Part shown: positions 1 through 7,839 of the stretch, one piece after another
Position numbering within the stretch: position 1 is the stretch's first letter
How the letters are laid out: every line of letters begins with the position of its first letter
From: an uncultured Bacilli bacterium
Lineage (GTDB): Bacteria > Bacillota_I > Bacilli_A > RF39 > UBA660
Assembly (NCBI GenBank): GCA_934096265.1
Contig: CAKOLI010000001.1
Location: 186,001-250,000 of the forward strand
DNA length: 64,000 bases
Direction: 5' to 3'
Position numbers and translations under genes: made by a program
The notes under the pieces: model-generated
Database searches by the model: none
What the model was told of the DNA's origin: nothing
The model's input: only the letters and a program-made list of their open reading frames with translations

Positions 1-1162
1 CATATATATACTCATGACTCTTATTAAATAGAGTATAGTTAGTAATATTATTATCATCTAATAACTTCTTTGTATTATAAATAGCCTTGCTCTGAATATC
101 AAAACCATATACATATCCTTTTCTTACAATATTAGCTAAATACAACGTATCATTCCCATTTCCTACAGTAGCATCTACGACAATATCTGATACACATATA
201 TTCTTATCTAATATCCTTCTAAATTCATTTAACACACACTTTTTAAATCCTTGATATGTTCCTCTTCTTTCTAACTCTTTATCTATATCATTTAAAACTC
301 CAAACTTCTTAACTAACCAAGAAGGTTCTATCAAATCATCAATCTTAGGATCAGCGGTTATCCTATGAATAACCACCTTGGGACTTAAAAGCTCTAACTG
401 GTCACATACAATATTAATATATTCTTCTTTAGATAACATATGAAAATGTTCTTCTTCATACATCTTATGAAGCTTAGTACCCTTAATAATATTTAACATA
501 TGTATCTTTATTCCATCTATCTTTAACTTATCTAAATACCTAACAGTATCTAACATCATTTCCTTACTCTCATATGGAAGACCATTTATAATATGAACAA
601 CAACATTAATATTCCTCTTTTTAAGCTTATCCACCATATCCCTAAAGCACTCTAAACTATGACACCTATTAATAAGCTTACTAGTTTCCTCATGAATAGT
701 TTGAAGCCCTAACTCTACCGTCAAAAAAGTCCTCTTATTAACTTCATCTAAATAATCTAACACATCATCATCTATACAATCACACCTAGTTGCAATAGAT
801 ATACCAACCACATCAGGAAGATTAAGTACAGACTCATACTTTTTTCTTAAAACACATACAGGAGCATAAGTATTACTATGAGCTTGAAAATACGGTATAT
901 ATTTAGCATCCTTCCACTTACCTTTAAGTACCTCTTTAATCTTATTAAACTGTGTAACTAAATCATCATGAACATCTCCCCCGAATTCAGCGGACCCACT
1001 AGAAGAACAATATATACATCCTCCTATACCTACCTTACCATCAATATTAGGACAACTAAACCCAGCATTTAAACTAACTTTACATACCTTAGAATTAAAC
1101 TTATTCTTATAAAAATAATTTAATGTATGATACCTCTTATTATCTAAACTATATTTAAACAT
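1..1162 (-). CDS. Fused YtqA-type radical SAM enzyme and YtqB-type methyltransferase (MnmL-MnmM fusion), 3' end outside window
   Basis: One uninterrupted minus-strand frame starts at ATG 1162 and is still open at position 1, giving at least 387 residues. Residues 1 to about 300 match the YtqA family (TIGR01212-like radical SAM): an N-terminal cysteine cluster with CPN, then GGCIYC, then the TVELGLQT and GLPYES segments. From about residue 325 the same frame continues into a class I SAM methyltransferase with VDATVGNGNDT as the SAM-binding motif and GFDIQ after it, typical of YtqB. In Bacillus these are two neighbouring genes; YtqB (MnmM) methylates the wobble uridine side chain of tRNA to give mnm5s2U, and YtqA (MnmL) has been placed in the same pathway. 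Here they are one polypeptide. The family calls are firm; the shared tRNA role is from family knowledge. A TATAAT on the minus strand at 1186-1181 is the likely -10. Confidence 0.87.
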   Translation of the reverse strand, partial: MFKYSLDNKRYHTLNYFYKNKFNSKVCKVSLNAGFSCPNIDGKVGIGGCIYCSSSGSAEFGGDVHDDLVTQFNKIKEVLKGKWKDAKYIPYFQAHSNTYAPVCVLRKKYESVLNLPDVVGISIATRCDCIDDDVLDYLDEVNKRTFLTVELGLQTIHEETSKLINRCHSLECFRDMVDKLKKRNINVVVHIINGLPYESKEMMLDTVRYLDKLKIDGIKIHMLNIIKGTKLHKMYEEEHFHMLSKEEYINIVCDQLELLSPKVVIHRITADPKIDDLIEPSWLVKKFGVLNDIDKELERRGTYQGFKKCVLNEFRRILDKNICVSDIVVDATVGNGNDTLYLANIVRKGYVYGFDIQSKAIYNTKKLLDDNNITNYTLFNKSHEYIY

Positions 1163-1202
1163 AAAATCACATCCATAAGTATTATAACATCAAATTAATT
1201 TC

Positions 1203-1231
1203 TTTACACATAATAAATATATTTTTATCTA
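1203..1231 (+). promoter_or_regulatory. Promoter of the MFS permease gene
   Basis: TTTACA at 1203-1208 and TATCTA at 1226-1231 are separated by 17 bases. The site lies in the 98-base divergent gap between the minus-strand radical SAM fusion gene and the permease gene. Prediction by eye only. Confidence 0.4.
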
Positions 1232-1260
1232 AATAATCCATACTACTAATAGGTGATACT

Positions 1261-2352
1261 ATGGATAATTACAAAAAATACAATATCTTTCTTGGAATAT
1301 CTTCCTTATCAAGAAGCATACTAGATATATTTTCATCAGTATTCCTATACCAAAAAGGCTACAGTATCAAAAACATAATGCTCTTCTATGCTATCTTATA
1401 CTTATTTGGTATAATAGTAAACATTATCTCTCTAAGAATAGTTAAATATATAAATGGTAAATATATATTAATACTATCATCACTATTATTTGTCTATTCT
1501 TTCTATTACTTTAACACTATCTCTAACAATATAACTAATTTAATAATATTTAGCTTATTACTATCAACATCATCATACATGTATCACTCCATGAGACACT
1601 ACTACGCTATGGAAATACTTCCTAAAGAAAATAAATCTAGTAAAACATTCTTAATACTAATAATTAGCTACATACCATTAATAATATCTCCATATATAGG
1701 AGGATTTATAACTGATAAATATGGACTATATATAACCATGATAATAAGTGGAATACTATCTTTAATAGGCATAATCCCTATCCTTAAAATAAATATATAT
1801 AAAAACCTATTCAAAGAAAACAAAATAACCAAAGTACTAAAACAAATCCCACGTAGTAAAATGACCTTCTTCATCCTAGAACAATTTAAAGTAATATTTA
1901 TCACCCTTCAACCTCTATATCTATACTTATATATAAATAAAGATTTAAAATACGTAGGTATCTTTAACATAATACTAGGTATAGCATCATTAATATGCAT
2001 ATACATATTTGTAAAAAGTATAAAAATAAATAAACACTTCTTAATCATAAACACTATATTTACTATAATTCTACTTCTAAAATTAAATATCTATAACAAC
2101 ACTATCCTCCTAGTATTAGCCTTCTTTGAAGGCCTATTCTTAAAAATATATGAAACCCTAAGTCTAACTAATATATATAACAAAGATAAATCAGACATAA
2201 TTAATTACCTAAGCATATGTGAAATAATATTTTGCTTAGTAAGAGGCTTAATCTGTATAAGCTGTATTTTCATACAAGATATAAAAATAATTATGTATAT
2301 AATGATTTTAGGTATATTCCTTTCATCATTTCCTAAATTAGACTATAATTAA
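1261..2352 (+). CDS. MFS-type membrane transporter
   Basis: A 363-residue, almost entirely hydrophobic protein with about ten to twelve predicted membrane helices, as expected for a major facilitator permease. A short charged loop around residues 55-70 (KYINGKY) and a conserved-looking GGFITDKYG segment after the sixth helix resemble the MFS loop 2-3 and 8-9 signatures (G-x-x-x-D-R/K). Substrate cannot be told from sequence. The ATG at 1261 follows an AGGTGA ribosome site at 1251. It is transcribed divergently from the fused tRNA enzyme and is followed by the separately promoted nfo gene. The family is slightly short for MFS (usually about 400 residues). Confidence 0.7.
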   Translation: MDNYKKYNIFLGISSLSRSILDIFSSVFLYQKGYSIKNIMLFYAILYLFGIIVNIISLRIVKYINGKYILILSSLLFVYSFYYFNTISNNITNLIIFSLLLSTSSYMYHSMRHYYAMEILPKENKSSKTFLILIISYIPLIISPYIGGFITDKYGLYITMIISGILSLIGIIPILKINIYKNLFKENKITKVLKQIPRSKMTFFILEQFKVIFITLQPLYLYLYINKDLKYVGIFNIILGIASLICIYIFVKSIKINKHFLIINTIFTIILLLKLNIYNNTILLVLAFFEGLFLKIYETLSLTNIYNKDKSDIINYLSICEIIFCLVRGLICISCIFIQDIKIIMYIMILGIFLSSFPKLDYN

Positions 2353-2353
2353 A

Positions 2354-2382
2354 TTTACAACCACAAAAATACATGATATAAT
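2354..2382 (+). promoter_or_regulatory. Promoter of nfo
   Basis: TTTACA at 2354-2359 and TATAAT at 2377-2382 with a 17-base spacer, ending 26 bases before the nfo start codon. This is a near-consensus housekeeping promoter. Confidence 0.65.
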
Positions 2383-2408
2383 AAAACTAAGAAAGAAAGT
2401 GGTATTAA

Positions 2409-3311
2409 ATGGATTTAATAATAGGTAGTCATGTTACTTATAATAAAGAACAAGGCTTAGTAGGAAGCGTTAAAGAAGCTCTATCTTATGGTGCTAATAC
2501 ATATATGTTTTATACAGGAGCACCCCAAAACACTATAAGAAGTAAAATAGATAATAACAATGTATCTATTGCCAAATGCCTAATGAAAGAAAATAATATT
2601 GATATAAATAATGTAATAGTACATGCCCCATATATCATTAATCCCGCTAGTGGAAGTGATTTTGCCATTTCCTTTTTACATCAAGAAATAGAAAGATGTA
2701 ACCAACTAGGAATAAACAAACTAGTCCTTCATCCAGGTAATTATCTAAAACTAAGTAAAAAAGAAGCCTTAGATAACATTGTATTTTCTCTTGATATGGC
2801 TTTAAACAACACCAAAGAAGTAATGATACTATTAGAAACTATGTCAGGAAAAGGAACAGAATTAGGCTGCTCATTTGAAGAATTAAGCTGCATAATTAAT
2901 CATGTAAAAGATAGTACTAGAGTTTGTGTATGCCTAGATACTTGTCACATAAATGACTATGGCTACGATTTAAATAATCCTGATGAAATACTTGATAAAT
3001 TTAATGACATAATAGGCCTAGATAAACTAAAGTGTATTCATATAAATGATAGCAAAAACATAAAAGGAAGCCATAAAGATAGACACGAAAACATAGGCCT
3101 TGGGACCATAGGCTTTGATAACCTACTAAAATTTATATATCATGAAAAACTAAAAAACATTCCCAAAATATTAGAAACCCCATATGTAACAAAAGATGAA
3201 AATACAAAAGAAAAAGCATACCCTCCATACAAATATGAAATAGATATGATTAAGAAAAAGAAATTTAATAATAACTTACTAGAGGATATAAGATTATCCT
3301 ATAAATCATAA
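2409..3311 (+). CDS. nfo: Endonuclease IV (apurinic/apyrimidinic endonuclease)
   Basis: A 300-residue TIM-barrel AP endonuclease of the Nfo family, cutting 5' of abasic sites in base excision repair. Visible signatures are GSHVTY near the N-terminus, VHAPYIIN near residue 75, LHPG near 115, the metal-binding CLDTCHIND around residue 180, and HINDSKNIKGSHKDRH with IGLGTIG around 220-240. The His, Asp and Glu ligands of the three-zinc centre are present. Length matches the family (280-300). The start follows GAAAGAAAG. The gene overlaps by 13 bases at its 3' end with the convergent DUF2624 gene, an arrangement that recalls the adjacent yqfS and yqfT of Bacillus subtilis. Confidence 0.95.
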   Translation: MDLIIGSHVTYNKEQGLVGSVKEALSYGANTYMFYTGAPQNTIRSKIDNNNVSIAKCLMKENNIDINNVIVHAPYIINPASGSDFAISFLHQEIERCNQLGINKLVLHPGNYLKLSKKEALDNIVFSLDMALNNTKEVMILLETMSGKGTELGCSFEELSCIINHVKDSTRVCVCLDTCHINDYGYDLNNPDEILDKFNDIIGLDKLKCIHINDSKNIKGSHKDRHENIGLGTIGFDNLLKFIYHEKLKNIPKILETPYVTKDENTKEKAYPPYKYEIDMIKKKKFNNNLLEDIRLSYKS

Positions 3312-3565
3312 TTATTTAATTTACTCCTATATTCTTTATATAAAGCTTCTATCTTATTATAAGTAAGTGGTTCTACCTTTTCTTTAATTTCATCTAAATA
3401 TCCCTTAGGATTACCAAATATAAAAGTCTTATAATAATTTTTAATATACTCATATATAATATTTACTTCATACTCAGTTAAAACAATTCCCTCTTTTAAA
3501 GCAAAATTCTTAATATCACTAGTTTTAAGTCTCTTAACATATTCACTTATTAAAAATAAATTCAT
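3299..3565 (-). CDS. DUF2624 (YqfT-like) small protein
   Basis: An 88-residue helical protein on the minus strand. The opening MNLFLISEYVKRL, the middle LTEYEVNIIYEYIK and the alternating charged helices resemble the DUF2624 family, whose Bacillus member YqfT is encoded next to the endonuclease IV gene. Here the gene is convergent with nfo and the two reading frames overlap by 13 bases. Function of the family is unknown. The start ATG at 3565 is preceded on the minus strand by AATTGGGTGAAATAAA, giving a GGTGA ribosome site. The call rests on both weak sequence similarity and position. Confidence 0.65.
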   Translation of the reverse strand: MNLFLISEYVKRLKTSDIKNFALKEGIVLTEYEVNIIYEYIKNYYKTFIFGNPKGYLDEIKEKVEPLTYNKIEALYKEYRSKLNNYDL

Positions 3566-3627
3566 TTTATTTCACCCAATTAATATTATGTATAAGTACT
3601 AATAATATGAAAGAAAGGAGTAGAATA

Positions 3628-5688
3628 ATGAAACGCAAACTAAATAAAACACCATCTCATAGATACTTAAAAGAAATAATCGAAAAAAGATCTATCTATC
3701 TAATTGGAGTAATCATCTTCTTATTTAGTATCATTATAGCTAGATTATTCTACTTACAAGTATTAAAAAATAATACCTATATGACATCCCTAAAAGAATC
3801 TACCATGGTAACAATTACCTCAACAAGTGCTCCAAGAGGAAGAATATATGATAGAAACTATAAATTAATCGTAGATAACGTAGCTATAAAAACTATATAC
3901 TATAAAAAGCCTTCAGGCATAACTAAAGAAGAAGAAATATCTTTAGCTAAAAAAATAAGTAATATTATAGATATAGATTATAGTAAACTAAACAAAGAAG
4001 ATTTAAAAAAATTCTGGATATACGAACACAGTAAAGAAGCAAGTACAAAAATTACTGAAGAAGAACTAGATAAATATAATAAAAGAAAACTAACATCTGA
4101 TGATATATTAAAACTAAAAATAGAGAGAATTACCGATGAAGATTTAAGTATATATAAAGATGAAGACTTAAAATATATATATATCTATTATCTTATGAAT
4201 AAAGGATATTCATATGCGGAAAAAATAATTAAAAATAATAATGTTACTGAAGAAGAATATGCCTACATATCAGAAAATATAAGTAACCTAAATGGCTTTA
4301 ATACCAAACTAGATTGGGAAAGAGTATACCCCTATAAAGAAGTATTTAGAAGTATCCTAGGTAAAATATCCTCAACTACTCAAGGAATACCTAAAGAATT
4401 AGTAGAAGATTACCTAGAAAAAGGATACTCTCTAAACGATAGAGTAGGTATCAGTTACCTAGAATATCAATACGAGGACTACCTAAAAGGAGAAAAAGCT
4501 AAATATAAACTAAATAGTGATAACTCATATACTTTAATTAGTGATGGTAAACGCGGTAATGATATAGTCCTAACTATAGATATAGATTTACAAAGTAAAG
4601 TAGAAGAAATATTATCTTATGAAGTACTAAATGCTAAATACGAAAAAAATACCAAGTATTATAATAGATCTTTTGCTATCATTCAAGATCCTAAAACTGG
4701 TCAAATACTAGCAATGTCAGGCAAACAAGTACTAGAAGATGAAAATAAATCTCTCTATATTGTAGATTACACCCCAGGTATTATGACCCTTCCCGTAACT
4801 CCAGGCTCTATTGTCAAAGGAGCAAGCATCTCTGTAGGCTATAAATATGGTGCCATCGATATAAATAGCACCATTAACGATACTTGTATTAAAATTAAAT
4901 CAACTCCCATAAAATGTTCTTGGAAAAATCTAGGTACTATAAATGATATCAAAGCTCTAGCATACTCATCTAATATATATCAGTTCATGATAGCTATAAA
5001 AGTAGGTGGAGGAACATACAAATATAATGAAGCCCTAAAAATAGATGATGATGCCTTTAATAAATATAGAAGTATGTATGCTTCCTACGGTCTAGGAGTT
5101 AAAACAGGAATTGATTTACCAGTAGAAAGCTTAGGCTATGTAGGTACCTCTAAACTAAGTGGTCACTTACTAGATTATTCCATAGGCCAGTATGATACCT
5201 ATACTCCAATTCAACTATCTACATACATTAGCACCATCGCTAACAATGGAACTAGAGTACAACCATATCTTCTAAAAGAAGTATATGCTCCTAATATGGA
5301 AGATGATAGTAAATTTGGAGAAAACATGTATAAGTCCACTACTAAAGTACTAGGCCATGCAGACTTAGATACTAAATATATAAGTAGAATCCAAGAAGGC
5401 TTTAATGCTTGTATGAGTGCTCTATGCAGTGGTTACATGGGTAACTATACCACCTCCGCGGGCAAAACAGGAACTAGCCAAAGCTTTATTGATACTGATG
5501 GAGATGGCATCGTAGATACTGAAACAATTACTAATACCTTTGGAGGCTACGCTCCCTATAAAGACCCTAAAATGAGCATCGTAGTAGTCAGCCCAGATAT
5601 AAGTTATAACAGTAATATTACATATAATAGTAGTGTTAATAAAAGAATATCTGCAAAAATTGTTAATAAATTCTTTGAAATTTACTAA
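3628..5688 (+). CDS. Penicillin-binding protein 2-type transpeptidase (class B PBP)
   Basis: A membrane-anchored DD-transpeptidase that cross-links peptidoglycan. ATG 3628 is preferred over the in-frame ATG 3607 because AAAGGAG lies between them; this gives 686 residues. A single membrane helix covers about residues 15-40, followed by a PBP dimer domain (PRGRIYDRN) and the transpeptidase domain. The active-site Ser is in SIVK (394-397), the second motif is SSN (447-449) and the third KTGT (613-616). Just after it, at about residues 622-633, is a DTDGDGIVDT stretch that looks like a calcium-binding EF-hand or thrombospondin-3 loop, unusual for this family. It is either the PBP2 (elongation) or PBP2B (division) paralogue; no neighbour settles which. 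Confidence 0.88.
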   Translation: MKRKLNKTPSHRYLKEIIEKRSIYLIGVIIFLFSIIIARLFYLQVLKNNTYMTSLKESTMVTITSTSAPRGRIYDRNYKLIVDNVAIKTIYYKKPSGITKEEEISLAKKISNIIDIDYSKLNKEDLKKFWIYEHSKEASTKITEEELDKYNKRKLTSDDILKLKIERITDEDLSIYKDEDLKYIYIYYLMNKGYSYAEKIIKNNNVTEEEYAYISENISNLNGFNTKLDWERVYPYKEVFRSILGKISSTTQGIPKELVEDYLEKGYSLNDRVGISYLEYQYEDYLKGEKAKYKLNSDNSYTLISDGKRGNDIVLTIDIDLQSKVEEILSYEVLNAKYEKNTKYYNRSFAIIQDPKTGQILAMSGKQVLEDENKSLYIVDYTPGIMTLPVTPGSIVKGASISVGYKYGAIDINSTINDTCIKIKSTPIKCSWKNLGTINDIKALAYSSNIYQFMIAIKVGGGTYKYNEALKIDDDAFNKYRSMYASYGLGVKTGIDLPVESLGYVGTSKLSGHLLDYSIGQYDTYTPIQLSTYISTIANNGTRVQPYLLKEVYAPNMEDDSKFGENMYKSTTKVLGHADLDTKYISRIQEGFNACMSALCSGYMGNYTTSAGKTGTSQSFIDTDGDGIVDTETITNTFGGYAPYKDPKMSIVVVSPDISYNSNITYNSSVNKRISAKIVNKFFEIY

Positions 5689-5702
5689 AAGTCTGATATA
5701 AT
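5675..5702 (+). promoter_or_regulatory. Promoter of rpmG-efp
   Basis: TTGAAA at 5675-5680 and TATAAT at 5697-5702 with a 16-base spacer, partly inside the end of the penicillin-binding protein gene. It would drive the ribosomal protein L33 gene and efp. Confidence 0.6.
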
Positions 5703-5735
5703 AGAGAAGTGTTTTATGCGAAAGGAGGAAGTACC

Positions 5736-5903
5736 ATGGCTAAAAAGAATGAAAATAGAAACTTAGTTTCCTTAAAATGTACTGAATGTAAAGAAGCTAA
5801 CTATACTACTAGTAAAAATAAAAAAAATACTACAGAACGTTTAGAATTAAATAAATATTGCTCTAGATGTGGCAAAACAACATTACATAAAGAATCTAAA
5901 TAG
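5736..5903 (+). CDS. rpmG: 50S ribosomal protein L33
   Basis: A 55-residue large-subunit protein. ATG 5736 is chosen because AAAGGAGG at 5721-5728 sits eight bases before it; an upstream in-frame ATG (5715) would place the ribosome site inside the gene. It carries CTEC and CSRC, the four-cysteine zinc ribbon of the C+ form of L33. The ending NKYCSRCGKTTLHKESK is typical. It is followed after 13 bases by efp, so two translation genes form a short operon. Confidence 0.95.
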   Translation: MAKKNENRNLVSLKCTECKEANYTTSKNKKNTTERLELNKYCSRCGKTTLHKESK

Positions 5904-5916
5904 GAGGTAAATACAT

Positions 5917-6474
5917 ATGATAAATGTAAATGATTTTAAAACAGGTGTAACCATTACCTTAGACGGTGCTCTATACCAAGTATTAGAATTTCAACACGTA
6001 AAACCTGGTAAAGGAGCCGCTATAGTAAAAGCAAAACTTAAAAATATGCGTACTGGATCAATAGTAGAAAACACATTTAACGCAGGTGTTAAAGTAGAAA
6101 CTGCTCACATCGACAAACAAAAAATGCAATTTCTATATAGTGATGCTGATAACTACAACTTCATGGATATGGAAACATACGAACAAATTACTATCAACAA
6201 ATCTCTTATCGAATATGAATCAAAATTTCTAAAAGAAAACTTAGAAGTATATATCACATTCTATAATGGAGAAATGTTAGGTATAGAATTACCTGATAAA
6301 GTAGATATGGTAATTACTCATACAGAACCAGCAGTAAAAGGAAATACTACTACTAACGCTCTAAAAGATGCTATTGTAGAAACAGGTCTATTAGTTAAAG
6401 TACCTTTATTTATAAATGAAGGAGAAACAATAATAGTATCTACTAGTGATGGTAAATATGTATCAAGAAAATAA
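5917..6474 (+). CDS. efp: Elongation factor P
   Basis: A 185-residue translation factor that relieves ribosome stalling at proline runs. The KOW-like domain I has the KPGKG loop near residue 30, whose Lys is the modification position, followed by two OB-fold domains ending in GETIIVSTSDGKYVSR. Length is exactly that of the family. AGGAGG overlaps the rpmG stop codon, giving tight coupling. None of the known modification genes (epmA, ymfI) is visible in the window. An intrinsic terminator follows immediately. Confidence 0.96.
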   Translation: MINVNDFKTGVTITLDGALYQVLEFQHVKPGKGAAIVKAKLKNMRTGSIVENTFNAGVKVETAHIDKQKMQFLYSDADNYNFMDMETYEQITINKSLIEYESKFLKENLEVYITFYNGEMLGIELPDKVDMVITHTEPAVKGNTTTNALKDAIVETGLLVKVPLFINEGETIIVSTSDGKYVSRK

Positions 6475-6508
6475 CTATGAATTATAAAAAATATTTCATA
6501 GTTTTTTT
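6473..6508 (+). terminator. Intrinsic terminator after efp
   Basis: AACTATGAA at 6473-6481 pairs with TTCATAGTT at 6495-6503, followed by a T tract to 6508. The stem overlaps the efp stop codon. Confidence 0.75.
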
Positions 6509-6588
6509 AATACCTACTTGATGTAAAATAACAACTAAATCTATACAAAAATCTAAAATATATGATAAAATAAAACTAGGTGATAGAA

Positions 6589-7818
6589 ATGAGTAAAATA
6601 AAAAATATTAGAGCAAGAGAAATATTAGATTCAAGAGGTAATCCTACTGTAGAAGTAGATGTAACCATAGAAAGTGGCTATACTGCAACCGCATCTGTGC
6701 CAAGTGGAGCTTCAACAGGAATTAACGAAGCCCTAGAACTAAGAGATAACAATAAAGATAGATACTTAGGTAAAGGTGTCTTAAAAGCGGTATCTAACGT
6801 AAATGAAATAATTAAACCTAAATTACTAGGCATGGATGTCTTAAATCAACGCTTAATAGATGAGACTCTAATCAAATTAGATGGCACCAAAAACAAAAGC
6901 AGACTTGGAGCTAACGCTATCTTAGGAGTATCCATAGCATGTTTAAAAGCAGCTGCATTATACAAACATATGGAACTATATGAATATATTGGTAAAGGTA
7001 CAATCATCCCAAGACCGATGATGAATATACTAAACGGAGGTGCTCATGCTGACAATGGTCTAGACTTCCAAGAATTTATGATTATGCCCATGACAAGAGA
7101 CTTTAGAACTAACCTAAGAATGGGTTCAGAAATATTTCATAACCTAAAAACAATATTAAAAAACTCTTTATATAACACAGGAGTAGGGGACGAAGGAGGC
7201 TTTGCTCCATCTATAAATAGTACCGAAGAAGCCTTAAATCTAATACTAGACGCCATCAAAGCATCAGGATATATTCCAGGCAAAGACGTCTACCTTGCCC
7301 TAGATGTTGCTGCTTCAGAATTTTATAACGACTCTAAATACTCTTTTGAAGGCAAAACCAAAACTAGTAAAGAACTAACTGACTACTATGAGTATCTATG
7401 TGAAAAATATCCAATCATCTCTATAGAAGACCCTATGGCGGAAGATGACTACGAAGGATGGGCTCTAATAACAAAAAGCCTAGGAAAAAAAATCCAACTA
7501 GTCGGAGACGATTTATTTGTAACTAACAAAGCTCTATTCCAAAAAGGAATAGAAAACCATCTCGCTAACGCTATACTAATCAAACCTAACCAAATAGGTA
7601 CCGTAACAGAAACAATAGAAACTATAATGCTTGCTAAAAAAGAAAGATATAATACTATCATTTCCCATAGAAGTGGGGAAACAGAAGACACCTTTATCGC
7701 AGACCTTGCCGTAGGCCTAAACCTAGGCCAAATTAAAACAGGCTCACTATGCAGAAGTGAAAGAACAGCCAAATATAACAGATTACTTAGAATATTTGAA
7801 AAAATATATAAAAGCTAA
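6589..7818 (+). CDS. eno: Enolase
   Basis: Converts 2-phosphoglycerate to phosphoenolpyruvate in glycolysis. The preferred start is ATG 6589, preceded by AGGTGA; a GTG at 6580 in the same frame lies inside that site. The 409-residue protein has SGASTG, the substrate loop near residue 40, NILNGG, VGDEGGF, SIEDPM, the metal ligand in GDDLFVTN, the catalytic Lys in ILIKPNQIGT and the SHRSGETED motif near the end. It is slightly shorter than typical bacterial enolases (about 430). It pairs functionally with gpmI and ppdK encoded further along, which act directly before and after it in the pathway. Confidence 0.97.
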   Translation: MSKIKNIRAREILDSRGNPTVEVDVTIESGYTATASVPSGASTGINEALELRDNNKDRYLGKGVLKAVSNVNEIIKPKLLGMDVLNQRLIDETLIKLDGTKNKSRLGANAILGVSIACLKAAALYKHMELYEYIGKGTIIPRPMMNILNGGAHADNGLDFQEFMIMPMTRDFRTNLRMGSEIFHNLKTILKNSLYNTGVGDEGGFAPSINSTEEALNLILDAIKASGYIPGKDVYLALDVAASEFYNDSKYSFEGKTKTSKELTDYYEYLCEKYPIISIEDPMAEDDYEGWALITKSLGKKIQLVGDDLFVTNKALFQKGIENHLANAILIKPNQIGTVTETIETIMLAKKERYNTIISHRSGETEDTFIADLAVGLNLGQIKTGSLCRSERTAKYNRLLRIFEKIYKS

Positions 7819-7839
7819 TATAACAAAGAAGGAATAATT

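Noticed and set aside
7449..7772. Minus-strand frame inside enolase
   Set aside because: It lies entirely within the strongly supported eno gene and encodes no recognisable protein.
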